Positions 8,425 through 17,949 of a stretch of 40,092 nt of DNA are shown in pieces. The first letter of the stretch is position 1. Each line of letters opens with the position of its first letter. Under the pieces are notes generated by a model. The model did not search any database, was not told the origin of the DNA, and was given only the letters and a program-made list of their open reading frames with translations. Source of the DNA: Nocardioides sp. GTDB taxonomy: Bacteria; Actinomycetota; Actinomycetes; Propionibacteriales; Nocardioidaceae. The position numbers and the translations under genes were made by a program. The stretch is from contig JAICHQ010000021.1 of the NCBI GenBank assembly GCA_025924815.1, forward strand, positions 1-40,092, given 5' to 3'.

Positions 8425-10668
8425 TCACGACTTCTCCATGAACTCAGACTGCCGTGAATGCTCCAGTTCTGTCACGAGCTGCCGCAGCGCCGGGATCTGC
8501 TCGAGACCGGGGTCGGCGGCGAGCATGGCGGTCGCGGTCTCACGTGCCTGGACGATGGTCTTCTCGTCCCGCAGCACCCGCAGCTGCTGCAGTGAGCTGT
8601 GGAAGCCCGACTGCGAGTGACCGAGGACGTCACCCTCGCGACGCTGCTCGAGGTCGACGCGGCTGAGCTCGAAGCCGTCCGTCGTGGCCGCGACCGCGTC
8701 GAGCCGCGCCCGCGCCGGACTGTCCGCCTCGGCATGTGTCACGAGCAGGCACAGCCCGGGCAGGCCGCCGCGACCGACGCGACCGCGCAGCTGGTGGAGC
8801 TGGGAGATGCCGAACCGGTCGGCGTCGAGCAGGACCATCGTCGTCGCGTTGCCGACGTCGACGCCGACCTCGATCACGGTGGTCGCGACGAGAACGTCGG
8901 TCTCGCCGGCCACGAAGGCCCCCATCGCGCGGTCCTTCTCCTCGGGGGTCAGCCGGCCGTGGAGGAGACCGAGGCGCAGGCCCCGCAGCGCCCCCTCACG
9001 CAGGGACTCGACGACCTCCTCGGCGGCGCTCAGGGCCGGTGGCGCCTCCACCGGCCGTCCCTCGTCGTCGAGGGCCGGCGCGTCGCTCTCGCCCTGCTCG
9101 AGCTCGTCTCCGGCGATGCGCGGGCACACGACGTACACCTGGTGGCCCTGCGCCACCTCCTCGCGGACCCGGCTCCAGACCCGGTCGATCCAGCCCGGCT
9201 GGTCGACCAGCGGGACCACGGTGGTCTGGATCGGCGCGCGTCCGGCGGGGAGCTCGGCGAGGGTGGACACCTCGAGGTCGCCGAAGACGGTCATCGCCAC
9301 CGTGCGCGGGATCGGCGTCGCGGTCATCACCAGGACGTGGGGCGGCGTGCCGGCCTTGTCGGTCAGGGCGGCCCGCTGCTCGACCCCGAACCGGTGCTGC
9401 TCGTCGACGACGACGAGCCCGAGGTCGGCGAACTGGACGTGCTCCTGGAGCAGGGCGTGGGTGCCCACCACGATCCCGGCCTCGCCGCTCGCGGCCCGCA
9501 GCAGCGCCTCGGTGCGTGGCCCCTTGGCCATCGACCCGGTGAGCAGCGCGACCGTGGTCGCGTCGGCGGCGCCGCCGAGCATGCCGCCCTGGGCGAGGTC
9601 ACCGAGCAGCGCCGTGATCGAGCGGAGGTGCTGCTGGGCGAGCACCTCGGTCGGGGCGAGCAGCGCCGCCTGGCCACCGGAGTCGACGACTCTCAGCATC
9701 GCGCGCAGGGCGACCAGGGTCTTGCCGGAGCCGACCTCGCCCTGGAGGAGCCGGTTCATCGGGTGCGGCCGGGCCAGGGCGTCCATGATCTCGGCCGACA
9801 CCTGCTCCTGCCCGGCGGTCAGGGTGAACGGCAGCCGCGCGTCGAAGGCCGCGAGCAGCCCCCCTCCGCCGACCCGGGCCTGGCCCCCGAGCCGGGCCAG
9901 GGCCGCGCGCCGGCGCGCCATCACCAGCTGGGTCACCAACGCCTCGTCGAACCGGAAGCGGCGCTGTGCGTCTGTGACCTGCCCCCACTCGTCGGGCGCG
10001 TGGATGTGACGCATAGCAGTCGCGAGGTCGGGCAGCCCGAGCTCCCGACGTACGTCGTCGGGCAGCGGATCGGGCAGGTCGTCGACGACGGTGAGAGCGA
10101 ACGCGATGGCGCGCTGGAGGTCCCATGAGTCGACCCCCTTGGTCTGGGGGTAGAGCGGGAACAGCGCCTTGATCGACGCCACCGCGGTGCCGATCGTCTC
10201 GTCGTAGTCCGCGTCGTCGCCGGACTCGCCGAACAGCGCCATCGTCGGGTTGGTCAGCTGCCACTGGTTGCGGAAGGTGGTCACCTGACCTATGAAGACG
10301 CCGCGGCGCCCGACGGCCAGGCGCTCGGCGTGCCACTTGCTGATGTGCGCGGACTTGGCGAAGAACGACATCCGCAGCGACGGGCCGTCGGTCTGGAGTG
10401 TCGTGTCGAGTCGGTACGCCGGACGGCGCGTGCGACGGTCGACGTAGGTGTTGACGGTGCTCTCGACGATCTCGCCCACCACCGTGAGCATCTCGCCGCT
10501 GCGCAGATCGGTGACCTTGGTCAGCTCGCCGGTGCGGATGTAGCGGCGCGGGAAGTGGTAGAGCAGGTCGCCGACGGTGCGGATCCGCAGGCCCTCGGTG
10601 ATCTTCTTGACCTTGGCCGGCTTCTGGGCGCCCAGCACCGTCGCGACGGGCGAGTCGAGGTCGATCAC
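8425..10668 (-). CDS. recG: ATP-dependent DNA helicase RecG
   Basis: Branched-DNA helicase that remodels stalled replication forks and Holliday junctions. The 747-aa protein has an N-terminal OB-fold wedge domain (residues about 1-190) and superfamily 2 helicase motifs: Walker A GEVGSGKT, DEQH box VVDEQHRFG, motif III MTATPIPRT and motif VI QLRGRVGRGG. A charged insert rich in Glu and Asp (ELEQGESDAPALDDEGRP) sits between the helicase lobes, as in other actinobacterial RecG. Start is GTG at 10668, seven bases after the DAK2-gene stop, so the two are probably translated from one message. Confidence 0.97.
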   Translation of the reverse strand: MIDLDSPVATVLGAQKPAKVKKITEGLRIRTVGDLLYHFPRRYIRTGELTKVTDLRSGEMLTVVGEIVESTVNTYVDRRTRRPAYRLDTTLQTDGPSLRMSFFAKSAHISKWHAERLAVGRRGVFIGQVTTFRNQWQLTNPTMALFGESGDDADYDETIGTAVASIKALFPLYPQTKGVDSWDLQRAIAFALTVVDDLPDPLPDDVRRELGLPDLATAMRHIHAPDEWGQVTDAQRRFRFDEALVTQLVMARRRAALARLGGQARVGGGGLLAAFDARLPFTLTAGQEQVSAEIMDALARPHPMNRLLQGEVGSGKTLVALRAMLRVVDSGGQAALLAPTEVLAQQHLRSITALLGDLAQGGMLGGAADATTVALLTGSMAKGPRTEALLRAASGEAGIVVGTHALLQEHVQFADLGLVVVDEQHRFGVEQRAALTDKAGTPPHVLVMTATPIPRTVAMTVFGDLEVSTLAELPAGRAPIQTTVVPLVDQPGWIDRVWSRVREEVAQGHQVYVVCPRIAGDELEQGESDAPALDDEGRPVEAPPALSAAEEVVESLREGALRGLRLGLLHGRLTPEEKDRAMGAFVAGETDVLVATTVIEVGVDVGNATTMVLLDADRFGISQLHQLRGRVGRGGLPGLCLLVTHAEADSPARARLDAVAATTDGFELSRVDLEQRREGDVLGHSQSGFHSSLQQLRVLRDEKTIVQARETATAMLAADPGLEQIPALRQLVTELEHSRQSEFMEKS

Positions 10669-10675
10669 GGCGTCT

Positions 10676-12316
10676 TCACTCCACGGACATCAACAACGGG
10701 TAGCGGTCCTGCCCCCCGTCGTACACCACGACGTCGACATGAGCATGCCGGTCGGCGACGTACTCCTGGCACTGCTGCGCGAGGCCGTCGGAGCCGGAGC
10801 CGCCGACGAGCGTGACCAGCTCGCCGCCGCCGCCGAGCATCCGCTCGAGGATCTGGGTCGCCACGTCGGCGAGGTCGTGGCCGACCAGCGCGAAGTCTCC
10901 CTCGATGACTCCGAGCACGTCGCCGGGCTCGCAGGGGCCGGCCATCGTGATCGCCTGTCGTGCGGCGATGGTGACGGCTCCGTGGCGGGTGTGCCGGGCG
11001 GTGGCGGTCATCTCGAGCACGTCGGCGTCGAAGGCCCGCGCCGGCTCGTGCACCGCCAGGGCGGCCAGCCCCTGCACCTGGGCCTCGGTCGGGATGACCA
11101 CGACCCGGACGTCGAGGTCCTCCTCGGCGGTCCGGGCGGCGATGCGCGCTGCCCGGACGGAGTCGCGGTCGTTGGGCAGGATCACGACCTCGGCCGCGCC
11201 GGACCCGGCGACCGCGTCGAGGATCATCCCGGTCGACGGCCGGTGACCCGGGCCGCCCTCGATCACGAGGGCCCCGGCGTCGGCGAACAGCCGCGCGAGC
11301 CCGGGGCCGGCGGAGACCGCGACGATCCGGCGGCCGGTGCGCGCCCGGCCCACCGGTCGGCTCGCGGGCCGGGCTGTCTGCTCGGCGAAGTGAGTGACCC
11401 GGATGCGGTGCGGACGGCCCGCCGAGATGCCCGCCTCGACCGCCGCCCCGACGTCGTCGACGTGGACGTGGACGTTCCACAGCCCCTCTCCTCCGACGAC
11501 GACGAGTGAGTCGCCCAGGGGCGACAGGGCCTCGCGCAGCCCCGGGACGGCGTCGTCGGCGGCGTCGAGGAGGTACATCACCTCGTACGCCGGTCCGTCG
11601 GCGCGCAGGTCGGTCTCACCGGCGGCGACCGGGATCGTGTGGGTGCCGATCGGCTGCGGCGCGGGCAGCGGACGGCGTCCGGTCAGCACCGTCTCGGCCG
11701 CGTCGAGGACCACGCTCAGCCCTCGGCCGCCGGCGTCGACGACCCCGGCGACCCGGAGCGGCTCGAGCTGCTCGGGCGTGTGGGCCAGGGCCTCGCGGGC
11801 GGCCTCCGCGGCCGCCGCGAACACGTCCCGGGCACGGGCCCGCTCGTCGGCGGCACGACGTACGGCGGCCTCCGCGGCGGCCCGCGCGACGGTGAGGATC
11901 GTTCCCTCGACCGGCGTACCGACCGCGGCGTACGCCGCCTGGCTCGCCTCCGTCATCGCCTCGGCCATCACCGTCGCGTTGCGGTCCGCGGGCGTCGCCC
12001 GCCCCATCCGGGCGACGAGGGCCCCGAGGAGCTGGCTCAGGATCACGCCACTGTTGCCCCGGGCTCCCAGCAGAGCCCCGCGCCGGAAGGCTGCGAGGGC
12101 GGTCACCAGTTCGGCGTCGTCGGCGGTGGCCTGCTGGATGGCGTCGCGGGCGGCACTCATCGTGAGGTACATGTTCGTGCCCGTGTCGCCGTCGGGCACC
12201 GGGTAGACGTTGAGCGCGTCGATCTCCTCCCGAGCCGCCGCCAGGGCGTCGACCGCCACATCGACGAAGCGCCGGACGACCGCGAGCTCGACGCCGCCAC
12301 CGTGAGGTGCCTCCAT
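10676..12316 (-). CDS. DAK2/DegV-type kinase, FakA-like fatty acid kinase subunit
   Basis: This 546-aa protein is built like FakA, the ATP-binding subunit that phosphorylates fatty acids held by FakB for phospholipid synthesis. The N-terminal DhaL-like kinase domain shows NVYPVPDGDTGTNMYLTM, the Asp residues that bind magnesium-ATP, and GARGNSGVILSQLLGA. A central linker follows, then a C-terminal domain with VSAGPGLARLF and LPNDRDSVRAA. Whether this protein has a FakB partner cannot be seen here. The ATG at 12316 follows a GAAGGG site. Actinobacterial genomes commonly place this gene directly before recG, as here, opposite rpmB. Confidence 0.88.
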   Translation of the reverse strand: MEAPHGGGVELAVVRRFVDVAVDALAAAREEIDALNVYPVPDGDTGTNMYLTMSAARDAIQQATADDAELVTALAAFRRGALLGARGNSGVILSQLLGALVARMGRATPADRNATVMAEAMTEASQAAYAAVGTPVEGTILTVARAAAEAAVRRAADERARARDVFAAAAEAAREALAHTPEQLEPLRVAGVVDAGGRGLSVVLDAAETVLTGRRPLPAPQPIGTHTIPVAAGETDLRADGPAYEVMYLLDAADDAVPGLREALSPLGDSLVVVGGEGLWNVHVHVDDVGAAVEAGISAGRPHRIRVTHFAEQTARPASRPVGRARTGRRIVAVSAGPGLARLFADAGALVIEGGPGHRPSTGMILDAVAGSGAAEVVILPNDRDSVRAARIAARTAEEDLDVRVVVIPTEAQVQGLAALAVHEPARAFDADVLEMTATARHTRHGAVTIAARQAITMAGPCEPGDVLGVIEGDFALVGHDLADVATQILERMLGGGGELVTLVGGSGSDGLAQQCQEYVADRHAHVDVVVYDGGQDRYPLLMSVE

Positions 12317-12508
12317 CGTGTGCCCTTCGCTCCTCGGGTCGTGGCCCGGGGGATCGGGCGGCTGCCAGGGTAGTGCGCCCGGTCGGACGCGGGCCTCGCA
12401 CGCCCGCTCCCGGGGCGTGAATTCGTCCGCGTACGGACGTGTCGGATATTCTTTCCCGGTTGCCCGCTGCGCGCGGGCCCCGATCCGTTTCTCTGTCAGG
12501 AGTGTCCC

Positions 12509-12694
12509 GTGGCCGCCGTCTGCGACATCTGCGCCAAGAAGCCGACCTTCGGCAACAACCGGCCGTGGTCGAAGAAGATCACCAAGCGCCGCTTCGACCC
12601 CAACATCCAGCGTGTGCGCGCCGTCGTCAACGGCACCCACAAGCGCCTCAACGTCTGCACCGGCTGCCTCAAGGCCGGCAAGGTCAGCCGCTGA
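12509..12694 (+). CDS. rpmB: 50S ribosomal protein L28 (Cys-containing form)
   Basis: This 61-aa protein has the L28 core KKITKRRFDPNIQRVRAVVN and two CxxC pairs (CDIC near the N-terminus, CTGC near the C-terminus), making it the zinc-binding version. The GTG at 12509 has an AGGAG ribosome-binding site at good spacing. It is a single gene with a clear terminator at 12719, divergent from the DAK2 gene. An imperfect inverted repeat CGTCCG/CGGACG lies upstream at 12424-12439. Confidence 0.96.
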   Translation: MAAVCDICAKKPTFGNNRPWSKKITKRRFDPNIQRVRAVVNGTHKRLNVCTGCLKAGKVSR

Positions 12695-12718
12695 GCGACC
12701 ACCTCACCTGCTTCGCGG

Positions 12719-12744
12719 AGCCCCGGGCCTGGTGGTCCGGGGCT
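12719..12744. terminator. Hairpin terminator between rpmB and thiL
   Basis: Perfect 8-bp stem AGCCCCGG/CCGGGGCT with a 10-nt loop, 24 bases after the rpmB stop and 37 before the end of convergent thiL. It can serve both strands. Confidence 0.8.
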
Positions 12745-12781
12745 TCGTGTTGTCGGCTGGACGGCGCACGAGCCGGGGGGC

Positions 12782-13729
12782 TCAGAAGTGCGTCCACCCG
12801 GTCGGCCCGTCGTACGCCGCGCCGTCGACGGTGACCTCGGACCCCTCGGAGACCGACCCGATCACCGCCCAACCGTCGGGCACGCCGGGCGTGGGGAACG
12901 TCGCCAGCAGGGCGTGGTCGTCCCCGCCGCCGAGGACGAAGCTGAGCGGGTCGGCCCCGGTGGCCGCGCCCACCGCGACCAGCGGCTCCGGCACCTCGAA
13001 CGCGTCGCGGCGTACGTCGATCGCCACCTGCGACTCCTCGGCCAGGTGGCGCGCCTCCGCCAGCAGCCCGTCGGAGATGTCGATCATGGCCGTCGCGCCG
13101 GCCTCGGCGGCGACGGCTCCCGCGTCGTACGGCGGCTCCGGGCGACGGTAGGCCTCGACGAGCACGCGCGGCGACCGGAACCCCCGGCCCAGCACGGCCA
13201 GCCCGCCCGCCGCCCATCCCTGCCGGCCGCACAGCGCCAGCACGTCGCCCGGCTCGGCCCCGGAGCGGAGCACCGGCGACCGGCGGCACGAGCCGAGCAC
13301 GGTCACCGCGATCACCAGCGAGTCGGCCGAGGTCAGGTCTCCCCCGACCACGGATGCTCCGACGCTCGCGCACTCCTCGGCGAAGCCCTCGGCGAAGTCG
13401 AGCGCCCACTGCGCCGGCAGGTCCCGGGGCGCGGCCAGGCCGATCGTCAGCGAGTGGGCACGCCCGCCCATGGCGTTGATGTCGGAGAGGTTCGCGGCGG
13501 CCGCGCGGTGGCCGATGTCGGCGGCGGCCACCCAGTCCCGGCGGAAGTGCCGCCCCTCGACGAGCACGTCGGTCGACACCACGACGTGACCGTCGCGGAT
13601 GCGGAGCACGGCGGCGTCGTCCCCGGGCCCGACCAGTACCTGCTCACCCTGCGCGAAGAGGTCGCGGAGACGTTGGATCAGCGGAAACTCACCGGCCTCC
13701 GAGACGGTCGCGTCAGGTGGGAACGACAT
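12782..13729 (-). CDS. thiL: Thiamine-monophosphate kinase
   Basis: Last step of thiamine pyrophosphate synthesis: ATP-dependent phosphorylation of thiamine monophosphate. The 315-aa PurM-like protein shows VGPGDDAAVL, STDVLVEGRHF, NLSDINAMGG, SVVGGDLTSAD and IDISDGLLAEA, the metal-nucleotide binding motifs of the family, plus GGGDDHALLATF. The ATG at 13729 is chosen because GGTGGG precedes it at nine bases; ATG 13738 is also possible. It diverges from the small Lrp gene. Confidence 0.94.
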   Translation of the reverse strand: MSFPPDATVSEAGEFPLIQRLRDLFAQGEQVLVGPGDDAAVLRIRDGHVVVSTDVLVEGRHFRRDWVAAADIGHRAAAANLSDINAMGGRAHSLTIGLAAPRDLPAQWALDFAEGFAEECASVGASVVGGDLTSADSLVIAVTVLGSCRRSPVLRSGAEPGDVLALCGRQGWAAGGLAVLGRGFRSPRVLVEAYRRPEPPYDAGAVAAEAGATAMIDISDGLLAEARHLAEESQVAIDVRRDAFEVPEPLVAVGAATGADPLSFVLGGGDDHALLATFPTPGVPDGWAVIGSVSEGSEVTVDGAAYDGPTGWTHF

Positions 13730-13878
13730 GCCCCCCATCCCACCAGATCCGGCCCTCGCGCGGGCGCCGGTCGCCGTCGGACCGACCTGTCGGGCGCGGC
13801 GTACCGCACGGTAGGTTGTGGCCGGCAGCACCGCGCAGTGCCACCGATCCCCCCTCGACTACTCGGAGGAGACAGAGC

Positions 13879-14115
13879 ATGGTCGTCCAGGCGTACATCC
13901 TCATCCAGACAGACGTGGGCAAGGCCGCCGACGTGGCCCGGGCGATCGCTCAGGTCAAGGGCGTCACGCTTGCCGAGGACGTCACCGGCCCGTACGACGT
14001 GATCGTGCGCGCCGAGGCCCGCAACGTCGACGAGCTGGGCAAGCTGGTCGTCTCCCGCGTGCAGAACCTCGAGGGCATCACCCGTACCCTGACCTGCCCC
14101 GTCGTCCACATCTGA
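13879..14115 (+). CDS. Stand-alone RAM-domain (Lrp/AsnC ligand-binding) protein
   Basis: This 78-aa protein consists only of the RAM effector-binding domain of Lrp/AsnC regulators (YILIQTDVGKAADVARAI, with GPYDVIVRAEARNVDELGKL) and has no DNA-binding helix-turn-helix. Such single-domain proteins oligomerise and are thought to sense amino acids or modulate full-length Lrp proteins; that is family knowledge, not visible here. The ATG has a GGAGGA site. Its position between thiL and the DUF3515 gene is seen in many actinobacteria. Confidence 0.88.
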   Translation: MVVQAYILIQTDVGKAADVARAIAQVKGVTLAEDVTGPYDVIVRAEARNVDELGKLVVSRVQNLEGITRTLTCPVVHI

Positions 14116-14126
14116 CGCGACCCGAA

Positions 14127-14648
14127 TTGACCACGTCCTCCTCGCGCCCCCGATCGTCCACGAGATCCCGCGGCGTGCGGTCGGCTGCGGTCCTGGGCTG
14201 TCTGGGGCTGGCGCTGGTGGCCTGCGGCAAGGATCCGGTCAGCATCCCCACCCTGAGGCTCAGCGCCGCCGACCAGGCCGTGTGCCAGCGGCTGACGAAC
14301 GCGCTTCCAGAGAAGGTCGCCGACCAGGCGCAGCGCAAGACCCAGCCGGCAGCAGCGCTCGGCGGCGCCTGGGGCGATCCGGCGATCGTCGCGCAGTGCG
14401 GCGTCCCGATGCCGTCGGACTTCACCCGCACCGCCGCCTGCCAGACCGCGGACGGAGTCGGGTGGTACATCCCCGAGGCCCAGTTCGCCGACGACTCGTC
14501 CGATCTCGTGATCGCGACCGCCGGCTACCGGCCGATCGTCCAGGTCGCGATCCCCGCGACGTACCGGCCCAACGGCCTGGCCGCGGTCATGGTCGAGCTG
14601 GCGCCCGTGGTCAAGGAGTACACCAAGCTCGTGACCCCTTGTCGGTGA
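14127..14648 (+). CDS. DUF3515-family lipoprotein
   Basis: A predicted membrane-anchored lipoprotein of 173 aa. An Arg/Ser-rich start is followed by a hydrophobic stretch and lipobox (LGLALVACGK, with Cys as lipidation site). The mature part contains PTLRLSAADQAVCQRL, ALGGAWGDPAIVAQCGVP and ending VVKEYTKLVTPCR, the conserved layout of DUF3515 in actinobacteria. Function is unknown. The start is taken as TTG at 14127, twelve bases after the Lrp stop; GTG 14175 would give a very short signal sequence. It converges on ddl with only ten bases between stops. Confidence 0.85.
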   Translation: MTTSSSRPRSSTRSRGVRSAAVLGCLGLALVACGKDPVSIPTLRLSAADQAVCQRLTNALPEKVADQAQRKTQPAAALGGAWGDPAIVAQCGVPMPSDFTRTAACQTADGVGWYIPEAQFADDSSDLVIATAGYRPIVQVAIPATYRPNGLAAVMVELAPVVKEYTKLVTPCR

Positions 14649-14658
14649 CGGCCGCCGG

Positions 14659-15795
14659 TCAGCGCAGTCCCGTCGTACGCCGCAGCGCGAGCCGGATCAG
14701 GCGGTCGACGAGCGCGGGGTAGTCGACGCCGGTCTCGGCCCACATCCGCGGGTACATCGAGGTCGGCGTGAAGCCCGGCATCGTGTTGATCTCGTTGACC
14801 ACGAGCGAGCCGTCGGGCATCAGGAAGAAGTCCACGCGGGCCAGCCCCTCGCAGCCGACCGCCTCGAAGGCGCGCACGGCCAGGTCGCGCAGCTCGGCCG
14901 CGGCGGCCTCGGGCAGATCGGCCGGGACGTCGAGCTCGGTGTGCTCCTCGGGCAGGTACTTGGCGGCGAAGTCGTAGAACTCGTGGCCACCGCCCACGAC
15001 GATCTCGGCCGGCACGCTCGTCTCCGGCGTACCGTCCAGCGCCTCCAGCACGCCGCACTCGATCTCGCGAGCCCCGACGGCGGCCTGCTCGACCAGGGCC
15101 TTCGGGTCGTGCCGGTGGGCCTCCTCGATGGCCGCGTCGAGCTCGGAGGCGTCGTGCACCTTGCTGATCCCCATGCTCGACCCCGCCCGGGCCGGCTTGA
15201 CGAACAGCGGGAGACCGAGGTCGGCTACCCGGTGCCGCACGCCGTCGGGATCGCGATACCACTCGCGGGTGGACACGGTCACCGACGGCATCACCGGCAG
15301 CCCGGCCGCGCGGAGCACGACCTTCGCATAGGCCTTGTCCATGCCCACGGCGCTGGCCAGCACCCCGGCGCCGACGTAGCGGACCCCGGCCATCTCGAAC
15401 ATGCCCTGGATCGTGCCGTCCTCGCCCCACGGGCCGTGGAGCAGCGGGAACACCACATCGACCTCACCGAGGGTCTGCGGCGGCCGGGAGGGCTCGTGGA
15501 CGACCAGGTCGGTGCTCCCCGACTCGCGCAGCAGCGTGATCGCCGCGCGGGCGCCGTCGACGCTGGGCAGCTGGTCGGCCCCGGTGATCCGCAGCCGTGC
15601 GGTGTCGCCCGACTCCAGGACCCACCGGCCGTCGGGAGCGATCCCGATCGGGACGACGTCGTACGTCGCGCGGTCGATCGCCTCGAGCACACTGCCGGCG
15701 GTCACGCAGCTGACCGCGTGCTCGCTGGACCGGCCGCCGAAGACGACCGCGACCCGCGGCTTGCGCGAGCGCGAGTCTGGGGGCTGCTCGCTCAT
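14659..15795 (-). CDS. ddl: D-alanine--D-alanine ligase
   Basis: Makes the D-Ala-D-Ala dipeptide for peptidoglycan. The 378-aa ATP-grasp enzyme shows VAVVFGGRSSEHAVSC at the N-terminus, LHGPWGEDGTIQGMFE, the ATP-binding loop KPARAGSSMGISKV and the catalytic/metal segment VNEINTMPGFTPTSMYPRMW. ATG 15795 is chosen (MSEQPP); a GTG three codons upstream is possible. The peptide has the Tyr-type D-Ala ligase features rather than those of a vancomycin-resistance D-Lac ligase, but I cannot settle specificity by reading alone. Confidence 0.95.
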   Translation of the reverse strand: MSEQPPDSRSRKPRVAVVFGGRSSEHAVSCVTAGSVLEAIDRATYDVVPIGIAPDGRWVLESGDTARLRITGADQLPSVDGARAAITLLRESGSTDLVVHEPSRPPQTLGEVDVVFPLLHGPWGEDGTIQGMFEMAGVRYVGAGVLASAVGMDKAYAKVVLRAAGLPVMPSVTVSTREWYRDPDGVRHRVADLGLPLFVKPARAGSSMGISKVHDASELDAAIEEAHRHDPKALVEQAAVGAREIECGVLEALDGTPETSVPAEIVVGGGHEFYDFAAKYLPEEHTELDVPADLPEAAAAELRDLAVRAFEAVGCEGLARVDFFLMPDGSLVVNEINTMPGFTPTSMYPRMWAETGVDYPALVDRLIRLALRRTTGLR

Positions 15796-15854
15796 CGCAG
15801 GCACCCTATCGGGGGTGGCGTCGCGCGCCGACCGGCCCGCCGTACGCTCGCGAC

Positions 15855-16937
15855 ATGGCCGACCCGACAGACCCCGCGACCTGGTCCCCCGCCACCACCG
15901 CCGTCACCGCGGGCCGCCCACCGCACGAGCCCGACCAGCCTCTCAACCACCCGATCACGATGGCCTCGACGTACGGCGCGACCGGAGGCGTGGAGTACGG
16001 CCGGCACGGCAACCCGACCTGGACGGCGTTCGAGGAGGCGCTGGGGGCGCTCGAGGGCGGCCGCTGCCTGGCCTTCTCCTCCGGGCTCGCGACGGTGTCG
16101 ACCGTCCTGGACCTGGTGGGTCAGGGTGCGGCCGTGGTCGCGCCGCGCCATGCCTACAACGGCACCGTGATGCAGCTGGCCGACCTGGAGGCGCGCGGCC
16201 GGCTGACGGCGCGACTCGTCGACGTCACCGACACCGCGGCGGTCGTCAAGGCCTGCGACGACGCGGCCCTGGTCTGGCTCGAGTCGCCGACCAACCCGGC
16301 ACTCGAGCTGGCCGACATCGAGACCATCGCGCGCGCCGCCCACGAGGCGGGTGCGTACGTCGTCGTCGACAACACGTTCGCCACCCCCCTGCGCCAGCTG
16401 CCGCTCGCGATGGGCGCCGACGTGGTCGTCCACTCCGCCACCAAGTACCTCGCCGGGCACAGCGACGCGGTCATCGGCGCGCTCGTCACCGCCGACGACG
16501 AGGTGTACGACGCGCTGAAGGGCCGCCGCGACCTGCTCGGCTCCATCCCCGGGACCCTGGAGGCCTGGCTCGCCCTGCGCGGCCTGCGCACGCTGCACCT
16601 GCGGGTCGAGCGGGCGGAGAGCAACGCCCGCGCACTGGTCGACCGGCTGCGGGCGCACGACGCCGTCGCCGAGCTCCGCTACCCCGGCTTCGGCGGGATC
16701 GTCTCGGTCGTGCTGGCCGGCGGACCCGACGCCGCCGACCGGCTGGTGCGCTCGACGTCCTTGTGGGTCCACGCCACCTCGCTCGGTGGCGTGGAGTCGA
16801 CGTTCGAGCGCCGTCGGCGCTGGAGGTCCGAGCCGACGACCATCCCCGAGGCGCTGGTCCGGCTCAGCGTCGGCATCGAGGACGTGGACGACCTGTGGGC
16901 CGACCTGTCGGGTGCCCTCGACGCCGTCGTCCCGTGA
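15855..16937 (+). CDS. Cystathionine gamma-synthase/lyase family PLP enzyme
   Basis: A Cys/Met-metabolism PLP-dependent enzyme of 360 aa. It has the fold type I motifs: substrate region YGRHGNPTWTAFEEALGALE, FSSGLATVSTVL, the DNTFATPLRQLPL PLP-pyridine Asp and SATKYLAGHSD, whose Lys forms the Schiff base. Family knowledge allows cystathionine gamma-synthase (metB), gamma-lyase or a related sulfhydrylase; the sequence alone does not choose. It ends GGVESTFERRRRW, the conserved methionine-pathway C-terminal segment. A single gene, converging on gpsA with ten bases between stops. Confidence 0.9.
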   Translation: MADPTDPATWSPATTAVTAGRPPHEPDQPLNHPITMASTYGATGGVEYGRHGNPTWTAFEEALGALEGGRCLAFSSGLATVSTVLDLVGQGAAVVAPRHAYNGTVMQLADLEARGRLTARLVDVTDTAAVVKACDDAALVWLESPTNPALELADIETIARAAHEAGAYVVVDNTFATPLRQLPLAMGADVVVHSATKYLAGHSDAVIGALVTADDEVYDALKGRRDLLGSIPGTLEAWLALRGLRTLHLRVERAESNARALVDRLRAHDAVAELRYPGFGGIVSVVLAGGPDAADRLVRSTSLWVHATSLGGVESTFERRRRWRSEPTTIPEALVRLSVGIEDVDDLWADLSGALDAVVP

Positions 16938-16947
16938 CGGCTCGCCG

Positions 16948-17949
16948 TCAGTCCGTCTCCGCCTTGGTGTCGCGGGCGATGAACGACTCCATCATCTCCG
17001 GCGCCGTCATCCGCCCGTCGACGACGGCCTCGACGTGCTCGGCGATCGGGGCGTCGACGCCCACCTTCTGTGCCAGCGCCAGCAGCGAGGAGCACGACTT
17101 CGCGCCCTCGGCGACCTGACGGGTCGACGCGACGATCTCGGAGGTCGTCATCCCGAGCCCGAGCTTCTCGCCGAAGGTCCGGTTGCGAGACAGCGGCGAG
17201 GAGCACGTGGCGACCAGGTCGCCGAGCCCGGCGAGCCCCATCAGGGTCATCGGGTTGGCCCCCATCGCCATCGCCAGGCGCGCGGTCTCGGCCAGGCCGC
17301 GGGTGATCACCGAGGCGGTGGTGTTGTCGCCGAACCCCAGCCCCACGGCCATGCCGACCGACAGCGCGACGACGTTCTTGTAGGCGCCGCCGAGCTCGCA
17401 GCCGACCACGTCGAGGCTCCGGTAGGGGCGGAAGGCCGGTCCGTGGACGAGGTGCTGCACCTGCTTGGCGACGTCCTCGTCGGTGCTGGCGACCACGGAG
17501 GCGGCCGGCTCACGCTGGGCGATCTCGTGCGACAGGTTGGGGCCGCTGACCACGGCGACGCGCCCGGGCCCGGCTCCGGTCACCTCGGCGACGACCTCGC
17601 TCATCCGCTTGAGGGTGCCCAGCTCGACGCCCTTCATCAGCGACACCATCAGGGATGACGCGGGGATGTACGGCGCCCACTGCGCGAGGTTGGCGCGGAA
17701 CGTCTGCGACGGCACCGCGAACACCACGACGTCGGCGCCGGCCAGCGCCCGCTCGGTGTCGTGGGTGGCGGCGACGGTGGGAGGAAGCTCGACCCCGGGG
17801 AGGTAGTCGGTGTTCTCGCGGCGCCGGTTGATCGTGGTGCAGACCTCCTCGCGACGGGCCCACAGCGTGACGTCGTTGCCCGCGTCCGCGAGCACCATCG
17901 AGAACGCCGTCCCCCACGAGCCCGCCCCGAGCACGGAGACCTGCGTCAT
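16948..17949 (-). CDS. gpsA: Glycerol-3-phosphate dehydrogenase [NAD(P)+]
   Basis: Reduces dihydroxyacetone phosphate to sn-glycerol-3-phosphate, the backbone of phospholipids. The 333-aa protein has the N-terminal dinucleotide motif GAGSWGTAF, SLMKGVELGTLKRMSE, the catalytic Lys in LGGAYKNVVALS and the C-terminal GLAGLGDLVATC and SRNRTFGEKLG segments. Its ATG overlaps the stop of the upstream acyltransferase by four bases (ATGA), so glycerol-3-phosphate supply and acylation are translationally coupled. Confidence 0.97.
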   Translation of the reverse strand: MTQVSVLGAGSWGTAFSMVLADAGNDVTLWARREEVCTTINRRRENTDYLPGVELPPTVAATHDTERALAGADVVVFAVPSQTFRANLAQWAPYIPASSLMVSLMKGVELGTLKRMSEVVAEVTGAGPGRVAVVSGPNLSHEIAQREPAASVVASTDEDVAKQVQHLVHGPAFRPYRSLDVVGCELGGAYKNVVALSVGMAVGLGFGDNTTASVITRGLAETARLAMAMGANPMTLMGLAGLGDLVATCSSPLSRNRTFGEKLGLGMTTSEIVASTRQVAEGAKSCSSLLALAQKVGVDAPIAEHVEAVVDGRMTAPEMMESFIARDTKAETD